Shown one piece after another: positions 25,727 to 34,963 of a DNA stretch of 64,000 nucleotides (positions are counted from its first letter, which is position 1; the number at the start of each line of letters is the position of its first letter). This DNA is from Brevibacillus brevis (GTDB taxonomy: Bacteria; Bacillota; Bacilli; Brevibacillales; Brevibacillaceae): positions 3,752,501 to 3,816,500 of the forward strand of contig NZ_CP041767.1 in the NCBI RefSeq assembly GCF_022026395.1, given 5' to 3'. The notes under the pieces are model-generated. The model was not told where the DNA came from. It worked only from the letters and a program-made list of their open reading frames with translations, and made no database searches. The position numbers and the translations under genes were made by a program.

Positions 25727-26191
25727 TTATTGGAACAGCACCTTATCAGTTTTTGCATCCATAAACACCATTGTTGTGTAAGGCGGTAGGCTTGCCCGTA
25801 CTATGATATAAGGTGTGTGCACCGCTGGCATTGTAATATCTTCTGGAGCAGGATTTGTCAGCTCTACATATACCGTGAGCATTTCCCATCCTTGCTCTGT
25901 TCCAACAACCTTCAAACCATAGCCAGAGGTAGGCACTTCACCACGGGAGACTACATACAAGTCACCTTGGCGATGTACACCCTTCTTCGCCTTTACTTTC
26001 CCTACGAAAGCTCGTTCAGCCGCTGACAATGTACTTTCTTTTTCGATAGACAATTTTTTCGTTTGCACGTCTACTTGAGAAGCCGTGATCGACTCCGAAT
26101 GTTTTTGTTCAGCATGCACGGCAGCTTGTGAAAATGGCAGAATGGAGAGAATGGTGAGAACCGCTACACTGTTTTTCCATAACGATTTCAT
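25727..26191 (-). CDS. Secreted PrcB-like (protease complex subunit B C-terminal domain) protein
   Basis: 154 residues. A Sec signal peptide (residues 1-27, ending VHAEQ) precedes a PrcB_C-type domain over about 75-145: GDLYVVSRGEVPTSGYGLKVV, then ELTNPAPEDITMPAVHTPYIIV. Related domains occur in the treponemal protease complex and in many secreted Bacilli proteins; their role is unclear, perhaps inhibitor or scaffold. The start has AGGAGTTG in front of ATG 26191. A perfect 16-bp palindrome lies 47-62 bases upstream and may be its operator. Confidence 0.7.
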   Translation of the reverse strand: MKSLWKNSVAVLTILSILPFSQAAVHAEQKHSESITASQVDVQTKKLSIEKESTLSAAERAFVGKVKAKKGVHRQGDLYVVSRGEVPTSGYGLKVVGTEQGWEMLTVYVELTNPAPEDITMPAVHTPYIIVRASLPPYTTMVFMDAKTDKVLFQ

Positions 26192-26529
26192 ACATGATCA
26201 ACTCCTGATTTTTTTTAGAGGGCGAGAAACATTTCTTGATACTGGCCAGTATCTCTCAGACAGGAAATTTTTACCATCTATCTGGATAATTTGATTTAAT
26301 CATTATATTTATTAAAAAGCAATATTTTCCAAAATGTTTTATTTTTGTTAATTAACTTTTACCATATATACCCAAAAATCCTTGTTATAGCAAGAATAAT
26401 TCAATTTTATTCAATTTGTAATACGAACGATAATTATACTTTTATTTTTATTATTAATTGATTTATCATATAATTAGTTATAATATTCAGATGATTACAA
26501 ACCGATTATAAACAGAGGAAGGCACAAAA
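26192..26529. other. 338-base AT-rich gap
   Basis: No gene seen on either strand. It holds the palindrome at 26238-26253 and a very AT-rich tract (about 26290-26510) with several stop codons in all frames. It separates the cassette from rpe and presumably contains the PrcB-like promoter. Confidence 0.7.
26238..26253. promoter_or_regulatory. Perfect 16-bp palindrome, possible operator
   Basis: GATACTGGCCAGTATC reads the same on both strands. There is no T run beside it, so it is not a terminator; an 8+8 palindrome in an upstream region suggests a dimeric regulator site for the PrcB-like gene. The regulator is unknown. Confidence 0.4.
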
Positions 26530-26562
26530 AAGCTGACGCCGATTGCATATCGTCGTCAGCTT
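26526..26562 (-). terminator. Terminator of the prpC-prkC-rsgA-rpe operon
   Basis: AAGCTGACG (26530-26538) and CGTCAGCTT (26554-26562) form a 9-bp stem with an inner CGA/TCG pairing; six T follow on the minus strand. It lies 20 bases after the rpe stop. Confidence 0.8.
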
Positions 26563-26582
26563 ACAGGAGCTAAGTGTTTTTC

Positions 26583-27233
26583 TTATTGTCCACGAATTGC
26601 AGCGATTGCTTGACCGCGATTTTCCTGATTGAATACGGCGCTTCCCGCAACGAGGACAGTGGCACCTGCTTCCTCGCACAAACGTGCTGTTTGTGCATTG
26701 ACACCGCCATCGATTTCGATTTCCACATGCCCCAAGCCACGCTCGTTCAGCATTTGACGCAACTGGGCAACCTTTGGCACAACGCTGTGAATGAACTTTT
26801 GTCCACCAAAACCAGGGTTCACTGTCATAAGGAGAACCATATCCAAATCAGCGAGGACTGGCTCGATCGTGGAAATCGGTGTAGCCGGGTTCAATACCAC
26901 TCCCGCTTTCACCCCTTGCTCCTTGATCAAGTACAGCGTGCGATGCAGATGACGGCATGCTTCCTGATGAACTGTAATCCAGTCTGCCCCACTTTTCGCG
27001 AATTGCGGAATGTAGCGATCTGGTTCCTCAATCATCAAGTGCACATCGAGAGGCAGCTTGGTCACTGGGCGAATCGCCTCCACAATCAGAGGACCGATCG
27101 TAATGTTTGGAACGAAGTGTCCATCCATCACATCCACGTGAATCCAGTCAGCTCCTCCCTTCTCGACATCGAGAATTTCTTCACCCAGACGGGCAAAATC
27201 AGCAGATAGGATAGAAGGTGCGATTTTTACCAT
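26583..27233 (-). CDS. rpe: Ribulose-phosphate 3-epimerase
   Basis: 216 residues. [14 protein letters not shown] at the start, [15 protein letters not shown] with metal-binding His/Asp, [24 protein letters not shown] and the late EIDGGVN, VAGSAVF phosphate-binding motifs are all present. It interconverts ribulose-5-phosphate and xylulose-5-phosphate in the pentose phosphate pathway; zwf is also in this window. ATG 27233 follows CGGAGG and overlaps the rsgA stop by 7 bases. It is the last gene of its operon. Confidence 0.97.
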   Translation of the reverse strand: MVKIAPSILSADFARLGEEILDVEKGGADWIHVDVMDGHFVPNITIGPLIVEAIRPVTKLPLDVHLMIEEPDRYIPQFAKSGADWITVHQEACRHLHRTLYLIKEQGVKAGVVLNPATPISTIEPVLADLDMVLLMTVNPGFGGQKFIHSVVPKVAQLRQMLNERGLGHVEIEIDGGVNAQTARLCEEAGATVLVAGSAVFNQENRGQAIAAIRGQ

Positions 27234-28117
27234 GGTTTGTTCCTCCGTTGGTATTCTTTTAGCTCGTCGCGGAATTGTTTGTAGTGCTCGTAGCGCTGTT
27301 CGCTGATCTCTCCAGCCTCCAGCGCGGCCTGAACAGCACAAGCTGGCTCGCTTACGTGTAGACAGCCACGGAACTTGCATTCCGAGCTGCGATCGGCAAA
27401 GTCCCGGAAGGATTCCGCCAGGTCAAGCTCGGAGAAATCGATAAATTCCAGTGAACTGAAGCCCGGTGTGTCTGCCACATAGCCGCCGCCCGCAAGCGGA
27501 ATCAGCTCGACATGACGCGTTGTATGCTTTCCACGTCCGAGCTTTTGGCTGACATCTCCTGTCTGCAGGCTGACACCCGGGAACAGCATGTTGATCAGAG
27601 AGGATTTGCCTACACCTGACTGACCGGCAAAAACCGAAATACGGTCCCGCAAAATCTCATGCACGTCCTCTACACCACGCTCATCGGCCGTGGAGGTCGG
27701 AATCACGCGGTACCCGATCGCTTCATACTTCTCCACGATTTCGGTTACCTCTTCTTCCGACACTTGATCGGCTTTGGATAAGACAATCACGGAATCAATC
27801 CCTGCATGCTCCGTGTGCGTCAGGAACTTGTCCAACAGCAACGGACTGAACATCGGCTTGTACATCGAGAAGACAAGTACCGCCTGATCCACATTGGAAA
27901 TGGGCGGACGAACCAACTCATTCGTCCGTTCGCCCACCTCCATGATATAGCCTTCTTCCTCATTGATCACATCGTAGACGACCCAATCCCCAACCAGTGG
28001 GTTTACTTTTGCGTCTTTTTTCTTGAAGAGCCCTCGTGCACGGCAACTGTAGATTCGCCCTTCGTCGGCTACATAATAGAAACCGCTGAGCGCTTTCACA
28101 ATCCGTCCTTCTGGCAT
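27227..28117 (-). CDS. rsgA: Ribosome small-subunit GTPase RsgA (CpgA/YloQ)
   Basis: 296 residues: an N-terminal OB fold (1-65), a circularly permuted GTPase with G4 LSKAD ahead of G1 [12 protein letters not shown] and G3 DTPGF, and a C-terminal zinc domain with [16 protein letters not shown] (Cys-Cys-His-Cys). It acts late in 30S maturation and is a substrate of PrkC in Bacillus, which fits its place after prkC. ATG 28117 follows GTGGAGGGA. Confidence 0.96.
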   Translation of the reverse strand: MPEGRIVKALSGFYYVADEGRIYSCRARGLFKKKDAKVNPLVGDWVVYDVINEEEGYIMEVGERTNELVRPPISNVDQAVLVFSMYKPMFSPLLLDKFLTHTEHAGIDSVIVLSKADQVSEEEVTEIVEKYEAIGYRVIPTSTADERGVEDVHEILRDRISVFAGQSGVGKSSLINMLFPGVSLQTGDVSQKLGRGKHTTRHVELIPLAGGGYVADTPGFSSLEFIDFSELDLAESFRDFADRSSECKFRGCLHVSEPACAVQAALEAGEISEQRYEHYKQFRDELKEYQRRNKPW

Positions 28118-28135
28118 TCATGTCCCTCCACTACA

Positions 28136-30118
28136 CTATGGCAAGCTGCTATAGGAAATCGAATACTTTTGTGCCTCCATAAAGTTGTTCATGTTCGGCC
28201 CTTTGACCAACAGCCTGATCAACGCATCTTTTTGAGGCGACACTACGTATTGCACGTTGTATTCTTTGCTTTCAGTAACCGTCTCAGTCTGCACAACCTT
28301 CGTACCGCTGGCATCCGTTACTTCAATTTGCACTTCCAATGTATCACCAGGCATCACATCGAGATAGACAGGTGAAGTCCCGGTCTTGGCGTCCTGCGGA
28401 TATTGGCCATTGCTGACCTCAAGTGGAATCGCTACGTCCTTTTGCACATCCATTCCTGGATCGTATGGGTGAGTGCTGAGAACAATGCCTGGTTTGTCGG
28501 TTGTATAAGTAGGCACTTCGGTGATTTTCCCGACAGACAGCCCTTTTTTGAACAATTCTATTTGCGCAGCCTCTACGGATTTATTCCGGACATCCGGCAT
28601 TTTCACGAAGGCTTTTCCTTTACTAATCGTGACCGTCACATTCGTTTTGATCGGGAACACCTTTTCATTGGCGGCTGGGGACTGCTTGATAACCGTTCCT
28701 ACCTCGGCCTTGTCGTCCTCTTCCTCTACGAAAGTGACATTCTCCAGTTTAAAACCATTGCTTTTCAATGCTTCCTCTGCTGTTGCCCGCGGCAACGTAA
28801 CCAGATTTGGCATGTTGATCTCTTGTTGTCCTTTGCTTACAAACAAGGTCACAACGGAATTTTCCTTTAATCGCATGGGAGGTGCAGGGTCCTGACGAAT
28901 CACCATTCCCTTTTCTATCGTATCGTTGGCTTCCTCGACGATACGGGCAACAAGTTTGGCATCCTGAATCTTTTTCTCAGCGAGAGTCACTTCGATCCCT
29001 TCTACATGAGGGACCTGTGCCTCTGGTACTGACGGGAACAGATTCAACAGTAAGTTAAATCCGAAGAATGCCAGTACGAAAAACAGTCCGATACCGCCTA
29101 CCCACAGCAGAGCCTTGACCCACCATTGTTTCTTTGCTGGTTTGACATCCTCTTCTTCTGTACGCTGCTCATAGCGGCTACGCCCCGCTCCTCCGGTTTT
29201 GCCATTGGTGTGGCCTTCGAGCATGTCAGGTGTGATGATCGGCACCACTCGCGTCATCTCTTCATCCACCGGGAACGTCAGCTTTTCTTCGTTTAATCGT
29301 TCCGGGAACAGGCAGGTCTCCAAATCTTCTAGCATTTCACTCGCGGATGCGTATCTGAGAAATGGATCCTTTACCAGCGCCTTCAAAATGACATTTTCCA
29401 CACTCTGTGGGATAGCCGGATTGACCTGGCGCGGCTCTGGAAGCGGCTCCTGCAAATGCTTGAGCGCCACTGATATAGGCGAATCACCGGAAAACGGCAG
29501 TTCACCTGTCACCATTTCGTACAAGACGATCCCCAGTGAGTAAATATCAGATTTTTCCCCGGTAATCCCACCGCGTGCCTGCTCTGGCGAAAAATAATGG
29601 ACAGAGCCAAGCATCGCATTCGTATGCGTAATCGTTGCGGAAGTAACGGCTCGCGCAATCCCGAAATCCGTAACCTTCACCCGACCATTTTTTCCAATCA
29701 TAATGTTATGCGGCTTAATATCTCGATGAATGATCTGGTTTTGATGCGCATGATCAAGTGCATCGCAAATTTGCTCGGCGATCCGCACTGCCTCTTCTAC
29801 CGGCAGCGCGCCACGTTGAATGATGACCTCTTTCAACGTATAGCCTTCTATGTACTCCATCACCATATAATGGGTATCGCCATCCTGACCGACATCATAC
29901 ACCCCAACCACATTGGGGTGAGATAAGCTCGCCACCGCCTGCGCTTCACGTCGGAAACGATTGACGAAATCTTCGTCCGTACCAAACTGTGAACGCAACA
30001 CTTTGACTGCCACTGGACGATTCAAAATTAAATCTTTGGCCTTGTATACAATGGCCATACCGCCCCCACCGACGCGGGATTCTATTTGGTATCGTCCTCC
30101 CAGTCGTTGACCTTCCAT
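28136..30118 (-). CDS. prkC: Ser/Thr protein kinase PrkC with PASTA repeats
   Basis: 660 residues: a Hanks-type kinase domain (about 8-265; VGGGGMA glycine loop, AVKVL lysine, HRDIKPHN catalytic loop, DFGIA), a linker, one membrane helix near 338-360, three PASTA domains (about 370-575) and a unique C-terminal domain of about 75 residues. Bacillus PrkC senses muropeptides to trigger spore germination. I preferred the ATG at 30118 (AGAGGGG upstream) over the GTG at 30127 that overlaps prpC by 4 bases. Confidence 0.96.
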   Translation of the reverse strand: MEGQRLGGRYQIESRVGGGGMAIVYKAKDLILNRPVAVKVLRSQFGTDEDFVNRFRREAQAVASLSHPNVVGVYDVGQDGDTHYMVMEYIEGYTLKEVIIQRGALPVEEAVRIAEQICDALDHAHQNQIIHRDIKPHNIMIGKNGRVKVTDFGIARAVTSATITHTNAMLGSVHYFSPEQARGGITGEKSDIYSLGIVLYEMVTGELPFSGDSPISVALKHLQEPLPEPRQVNPAIPQSVENVILKALVKDPFLRYASASEMLEDLETCLFPERLNEEKLTFPVDEEMTRVVPIITPDMLEGHTNGKTGGAGRSRYEQRTEEEDVKPAKKQWWVKALLWVGGIGLFFVLAFFGFNLLLNLFPSVPEAQVPHVEGIEVTLAEKKIQDAKLVARIVEEANDTIEKGMVIRQDPAPPMRLKENSVVTLFVSKGQQEINMPNLVTLPRATAEEALKSNGFKLENVTFVEEEDDKAEVGTVIKQSPAANEKVFPIKTNVTVTISKGKAFVKMPDVRNKSVEAAQIELFKKGLSVGKITEVPTYTTDKPGIVLSTHPYDPGMDVQKDVAIPLEVSNGQYPQDAKTGTSPVYLDVMPGDTLEVQIEVTDASGTKVVQTETVTESKEYNVQYVVSPQKDALIRLLVKGPNMNNFMEAQKYSISYSSLP

Positions 30119-30123
30119 CTCTC

Positions 30124-30879
30124 TCACCCCTCTTTCTGACCGGCATCAAGCGTATTTCGTACGGCAACCAGCGTTATGTTATCTTCCCCACCGGCATCCA
30201 GTGCTTCCTGCACCAAACCGTCCACCTTCGCTTGTAACGATATCTGTTTCTGCAAATTTTCTTCCAAGGAAGGATGACTGACTTTATTGCTCAATCCATC
30301 TGAGCAAATCAAGACGACATCACCCTCTGACCATTCAAACTGTCCAAGATCAATGAGCACATCCGGCTCTGTCCCGAGCGAACGCATGATAACGTTGCGG
30401 TGAGGGTGGACAGACGCCTCCTCGGCTGTAATCTGTCCACTTTTCACCAGCTCATTGACAAGAGAATGGTCTTCTGTTTTCATGACCAGTCCGTCTTGGT
30501 TGTAAAAATACAGACGGCTGTCGCCAATATGCGCGGTAATCACGGAGGATTGGTCAAACAAGGCAGCAACCACAGTTGTGCCCATGCCACTACACTCCGG
30601 ATGTTCAGCCGCATATTCATAGACTTCTTTATTTGCAAGCAGGACGGCGTTCATCAACTGCTCACGCACATCCTCTGCTTCGAGGTCCCCATCTAGGTGA
30701 CGCAGTTCTTTTACTATTCGCTCAACAGCTAGGCGACTGGCAATATCACCAGCCTGATGGCCACCCATACCATCTGCTACAATGGCGAGCACGCGTCCGT
30801 TTAAATCGGTCACACAGGCATAATAGTCCTCGTTAACCTGACGAACGCGGCCAACATGGGATTTCATCGCGATTTCCAT
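30124..30879 (-). CDS. prpC: PP2C-type Ser/Thr phosphatase PrpC
   Basis: 251 residues. PP2C motifs: RQVNEDYY, VADGMGGHQAGDIAS, GSGMGTTVVAAL-like segment, HIGDSRLYFY, VLICSDGLSN and GGEDNITLV, giving the Asp residues that bind Mn2+/Mg2+. It dephosphorylates PrkC and its targets. The operon order prpC-prkC-rsgA-rpe is as in Bacillus. Start ATG 30879, 4 bases after the rlmN stop. Confidence 0.96.
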   Translation of the reverse strand: MEIAMKSHVGRVRQVNEDYYACVTDLNGRVLAIVADGMGGHQAGDIASRLAVERIVKELRHLDGDLEAEDVREQLMNAVLLANKEVYEYAAEHPECSGMGTTVVAALFDQSSVITAHIGDSRLYFYNQDGLVMKTEDHSLVNELVKSGQITAEEASVHPHRNVIMRSLGTEPDVLIDLGQFEWSEGDVVLICSDGLSNKVSHPSLEENLQKQISLQAKVDGLVQEALDAGGEDNITLVAVRNTLDAGQKEG

Positions 30880-30883
30880 GGCA

Positions 30884-31954
30884 TCACCCCACGGTTTCTT
30901 TAGCGTGTTGTGCCCTCAATTGTCCGCAAGCAGCAGCAATGTCACTGCCTTGCTCGCGTCTGATGGTCACATTGATTCCTTTTTCCTCTAAGATGCGTTT
31001 GAACTGAAAAATCTCATTGCGTGGCGTGCGTACATAATCACGCTCTGGTACGTAGTTCACCGGGATCAGATTCACGTGGCAAAGCATGTCGCCAATGAGT
31101 TCAGCCAACTCCTCTGCATGCTCGGGCTGATCGTTTTTCCCGCCGAATAGACCGTACTCAAAACTGATGCGGCGCCCTGTCTTGTTAATGTAATGGTGGC
31201 ATGCTTCCATCAGCTTAGCGAGCGGGAAGCCGCGGTTGATCGGCATTAGCTGGCTTCTCAACTCCGTGTTTGGAGCGTGCAGGGAAATCGCCAAGTTCAC
31301 TTGTCCGCCTCGTTCAGCAAACTCGTAAATCTTCGGCACAATTCCACTGGTGGAAACTGTAATGTGACGAGCACCGATATTCAAGCCACGGTTATCGTTG
31401 ATGACAGACAGGAACGCCATCAGGCTCTCGAAGTTCTCGAAAGGCTCCCCGATCCCCATGACAACAACGTGACTGACGCGCTCACCTTCCGCATCCAATC
31501 TGCGTTGTGCCGTCAATACTTGAGAGACGATTTCACCTGCATCCAGGTTACGTTTTAGTCCCCCTAATGTAGATGCACAAAACGTACATCCGATACGGCA
31601 GCCCACCTGCGTCGTAACACAGATGCTGTTTCCGTAGTTATGACGCATAATCACCGTCTCAATCGCATGCCCATCGACAAGCTGGAACAAAAACTTGATC
31701 GTTCCGTCCTGCGACTCTTGATGTGTGATTTCCTTGAGTGGCTCCATGCGGAATGTATCCGCCAGCTTTTGGCGCAGCTCCTTGGACAAATTGCTCATCT
31801 CTTCAAAAGAAGTGACGCGCTTTACATATAGCCAGTCAAAAATTTGTTGCGCACGAAATGCTTTGTCGCCGGCACTAACCAGCCATTCCTTCATTTCATC
31901 TTGCGTCAAACTGTAAATAAGCGGCTTTGCGCCAGTAAATGTCGTTAACGGCAT
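30884..31954 (-). CDS. rlmN: Dual-specificity 23S rRNA/tRNA adenine-C2 methyltransferase RlmN
   Basis: 356 residues of the radical-SAM RlmN family. The cluster motif is C-x3-C-x2-C (CRIGCTFC), with MGIGEPF, and the catalytic cysteines of the family (one near the C-terminus, in the AACGQL segment). It methylates A2503 of 23S rRNA and A37 of some tRNAs. ATG 31954 follows GGAGATAGA. It lies directly upstream of prpC, an arrangement shared with Bacillus. Confidence 0.96.
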   Translation of the reverse strand: MPLTTFTGAKPLIYSLTQDEMKEWLVSAGDKAFRAQQIFDWLYVKRVTSFEEMSNLSKELRQKLADTFRMEPLKEITHQESQDGTIKFLFQLVDGHAIETVIMRHNYGNSICVTTQVGCRIGCTFCASTLGGLKRNLDAGEIVSQVLTAQRRLDAEGERVSHVVVMGIGEPFENFESLMAFLSVINDNRGLNIGARHITVSTSGIVPKIYEFAERGGQVNLAISLHAPNTELRSQLMPINRGFPLAKLMEACHHYINKTGRRISFEYGLFGGKNDQPEHAEELAELIGDMLCHVNLIPVNYVPERDYVRTPRNEIFQFKRILEEKGINVTIRREQGSDIAAACGQLRAQHAKETVG

Positions 31955-32165
31955 TCTATCTCCACATCCTCAAAATCATTGCTTGCCTAAATCCATTCTA
32001 TCATTGTACCTCGTGGGGCGTCTCGCTTCAAACGGTTTTGACATCCAGATTCATAAATGCGTCACTTTTCCTAGTGTAAACCAATCTAAGCGCTCGCAAA
32101 CAAAGGCAAAGGAGTGGCATTTTCCACCTGTTGGTGCGCCACCCCTTGCTTGTACGTCCATTACC

Positions 32166-33512
32166 TTATCCTCTTCGTTTCAATCGCGCGATAAAAAATC
32201 CATCACTCTCGAAATGGTGAGGCAAAATTTGTACGCAGGCTCCGGTTTCATCGACATGCACTCTAACGGCCTCAGGCAGGTCTTGTGCCAGTGTATTATC
32301 GAATACGAAATCAGGGTGTTCTTCAACAAAGCGGCGAACAATCTCCTGATTTTCTGCTGGCTCAATTGTACATGTGCTGTAAACCATGACACCACCCTGA
32401 GCAAGCATCGGCGCCAATGTCTTGAGCAGTTCGTACTGTAGCTGAGCAATCGCACGGACATCTTCCGGCGTTTTGTTCCATTTCAGGTCAGGCTTGCGAC
32501 GAATTACGCCAAATCCGGTGCATGGCGCATCCAGCAAGATTCGATCGAAAGTTCCCAACGCTTTTTCAGGTAGGTCCAGTGCATCACTAACAATTGGCTC
32601 GATGATCGTAATCCCGAGTCTTTTCGCTGCACCAGCAATCAGATCGCGTTTGTGCGGATGCACGTCACTCGCAATGATTTGCCCGCGGTTTTCCATCATT
32701 TCCGCTATGTGCGTTGTTTTTCCACCAGGTGCCGCGCAGGCATCTAATACACGCATGCCTGGTTGGGCTGCAAGAGCTGGTGCTACGAGCATAGAGCTCT
32801 CATCCTGAATCGTGAAGTAGCCTTCCTTGAATAAGCGTGAGCCTGCTGCATGTCCGCCTTCCATCAGAATCGCGTGAGGACTGACAGACGACGTTTGTCC
32901 TTCCAGCCCTTCTTCCGCCAGCTTGTCCAGCACTTGTTCCTTCGTCGTTTTCCATGCATTGACTCGGACTGAGCTATGCGGCGTTCTGTTGTTCGCTTCG
33001 CAAATCGCAATCGTCGTCTCTTCGCCATATACGGCGAGCCACTGACGCACAAGCCATTCTGGATGAGAATAGGCTACAGCGATTTGCAGGGCACGACCGC
33101 CTTTTGGCTGACGCTCCCACACATCCGGCTGGCGCAGCACATTGCGCAAAACACCGTTGACCATCGAAGCAATCCCTTGATGACCGCGTTTCTTGGCGAT
33201 TTCAACTGCTTGGTGTACGGCAGCGCGTTCAGGAATACGGTCCAAAAAACGAATTTGATACAAGCTGAGACGCAGTAAATTGCGGACCCAGGTTTGGACC
33301 TTTTTATTCCCGACAAAATGGGACAGGACATGATCCAGCGTCATTTTTCGCTGAATGGTACCGTAAACAAGCTCTGTCACCAGCCCTGCATCTGCTGCAC
33401 TGAGATTTTCCCGATCAAGGACATTGCGCAGTTCAAGATTGCTGTAGGATTTATGTTCTTCTACCCTATTCAAAACGTCGAGGGCGATATCGCGAGCTCC
33501 CTTTTTTGCCAC
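32166..33512 (-). CDS. rsmB: 16S rRNA (cytosine-C5)-methyltransferase RsmB (Sun)
   Basis: 448 residues. N-terminal NusB-like RNA-binding domain (1-140, with ARDIALDVLNRVE), then a SAM domain with VLDACAAPGGKTTHIAEMM, and the two catalytic cysteines in LDAPCTGFGVIRRKPDLKW and STCTIEPAENQEIV. It methylates C967 of 16S rRNA. It lies between fmt and rlmN as in Bacillus; a 211-base gap without a gene follows it, in which only a weak hairpin without a T run is visible (about 32112-32150). Confidence 0.96.
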   Translation of the reverse strand: MAKKGARDIALDVLNRVEEHKSYSNLELRNVLDRENLSAADAGLVTELVYGTIQRKMTLDHVLSHFVGNKKVQTWVRNLLRLSLYQIRFLDRIPERAAVHQAVEIAKKRGHQGIASMVNGVLRNVLRQPDVWERQPKGGRALQIAVAYSHPEWLVRQWLAVYGEETTIAICEANNRTPHSSVRVNAWKTTKEQVLDKLAEEGLEGQTSSVSPHAILMEGGHAAGSRLFKEGYFTIQDESSMLVAPALAAQPGMRVLDACAAPGGKTTHIAEMMENRGQIIASDVHPHKRDLIAGAAKRLGITIIEPIVSDALDLPEKALGTFDRILLDAPCTGFGVIRRKPDLKWNKTPEDVRAIAQLQYELLKTLAPMLAQGGVMVYSTCTIEPAENQEIVRRFVEEHPDFVFDNTLAQDLPEAVRVHVDETGACVQILPHHFESDGFFIARLKRRG

Positions 33513-33515
33513 GGA

Positions 33516-34466
33516 CTATTCTCCTACCTTTGTGCCGATTTCAATGCTGCTGCCCGCTCCACGCAAAAAGTCGAGAGCACTCATACGTTTTTTGCCTTCT
33601 GGCTGCAATTCGGTTATTTTCACTGCACCACTACCGCAAGTGACAACAATACCGTCTTCCTCGCGAGCGATGATCGTTCCCGGCTCTTTGCCATCGCCGG
33701 ACACAGGCATTTTTTCTACCCACCACAACTTCCAAATCTTGCCCTCACATGTTGTAAATGCGACAGGCCACGGATTCAAGCCACGGACTTGGTTGTAAAT
33801 CTGTTCCGCAGAACGGCTCCAGTCAATTTTCTCGTCTGTACGCTTGATATTCGGGGCAAAAGTCGCTGCTGAATGATCCTGTTGCTCTGCTACAAGCTCT
33901 CCAGCCAGCAGGGGCGGAACGGTAGCAATCAACAGCTCAGAGCCTGCCGCAGCCAATTTGTCATGCAAGGTCCCCACGGTATCGCGCTCCTCAATCGGCA
34001 CGACTACCTTGGACAGCATATCCCCTGCATCGAGAGCTTCGACCATGTACATGATGGTCACGCCTGTTTCCGCTTCTCCCTCGACAATCGATTTATGAAT
34101 CGGGGCACCCCCGCGATATTTCGGCAAAAGAGAGGCGTGTACATTGATGCAGCCATATTTCGGGGCATCGAGCAGTTTTTTAGGCAAAATCTGCCCGTAC
34201 GCCGCTGTAATGATCAGATCGGGCTCGAGGGCCAACACTTCTTCAAGTGCATCCTCAGCCTTGATTTTTTCCGGTTGCAATACCAAAAGTCCATGACGCA
34301 AAGCCGCCTCCTTCACGGGGGGCGGCGTCAATACTTGCTTGCGTCCAACGGGACGATCGGGTTGTGTTACGACTCCAATCACGTTGTAGCCTGCTTCGAG
34401 TACTGCCGTAAGACTCGATACAGCAAAGTCAGGCGTACCCATAAACAGGATGCGAGCATCTTTCAA
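33516..34466 (-). CDS. fmt: Methionyl-tRNA formyltransferase
   Basis: 316 residues. The start [15 protein letters not shown], the formyl-binding [31 protein letters not shown] (Asp) and a C-terminal tRNA-binding domain (with [11 protein letters not shown]) are the family hallmarks. It formylates initiator Met-tRNA. Its partner deformylase gene def lies directly upstream, 4 bases apart. Confidence 0.97.
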   Translation of the reverse strand: MKDARILFMGTPDFAVSSLTAVLEAGYNVIGVVTQPDRPVGRKQVLTPPPVKEAALRHGLLVLQPEKIKAEDALEEVLALEPDLIITAAYGQILPKKLLDAPKYGCINVHASLLPKYRGGAPIHKSIVEGEAETGVTIMYMVEALDAGDMLSKVVVPIEERDTVGTLHDKLAAAGSELLIATVPPLLAGELVAEQQDHSAATFAPNIKRTDEKIDWSRSAEQIYNQVRGLNPWPVAFTTCEGKIWKLWWVEKMPVSGDGKEPGTIIAREEDGIVVTCGSGAVKITELQPEGKKRMSALDFLRGAGSSIEIGTKVGE

Positions 34467-34470
34467 ATGG

Positions 34471-34947
34471 TTATTCCCCTTCCTGGTTCGGGTTTACTTT
34501 GTACACCTTGTCAGCTACATCGATAAAGAGGACGCCGTTTAAATGATCGATCTCGTGTTGAGCGCAACGTGACAACAGGTCGTCTGCCTCGAGCTCAACC
34601 ACATTCCCGTTACGATCATGACCGCGCAGCTTGATCCACTTGTGGCGACGAACGTCTCCTTGCAGGCCAGGAATACTGAGGCAGCCTTCTGGATAATCGT
34701 ATTGCTCCCCTTCATGCTCAATGATTTCCGGATTGATCATTTCAATCAGTCCATCACCGCAATCCATCACGATGACACGCTTGGAGATGCCCACCTGTGG
34801 AGCAGCCAAGCCTACACCGTCAGCATCGTACATCGTGTCTGCCATATCATCAAGCAGCTTGTGCAAATTGGCATTAAATTTGGTTACGACCATTGCTTTT
34901 TCACGCAAAATCGGATCTGGATGTTTTACAATTGTGCGAATCGCCAT
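34471..34947 (-). CDS. def: Peptide deformylase
   Basis: 158 residues with the three metal motifs [19 protein letters not shown] and [12 protein letters not shown], so it is an active type-1/2 deformylase with Cys and two His as metal ligands. It removes the formyl group added by Fmt. ATG 34947 gives the [15 protein letters not shown] family start; GGAGG lies 11 bases upstream, and an ATG three codons earlier is too close to the site. Confidence 0.97.
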   Translation of the reverse strand: MAIRTIVKHPDPILREKAMVVTKFNANLHKLLDDMADTMYDADGVGLAAPQVGISKRVIVMDCGDGLIEMINPEIIEHEGEQYDYPEGCLSIPGLQGDVRRHKWIKLRGHDRNGNVVELEADDLLSRCAQHEIDHLNGVLFIDVADKVYKVNPNQEGE

Positions 34948-34963
34948 GTGTTTCATATCCTCC

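Noticed and set aside
31955-32165. Terminator for rsmB
   Set aside because: A hairpin near 32112-32150 lacks a T run on the needed strand, so it is noted only as a weak structure.
33873-34526. Long plus-strand frame (217 codons)
   Set aside because: Antisense to fmt and def.
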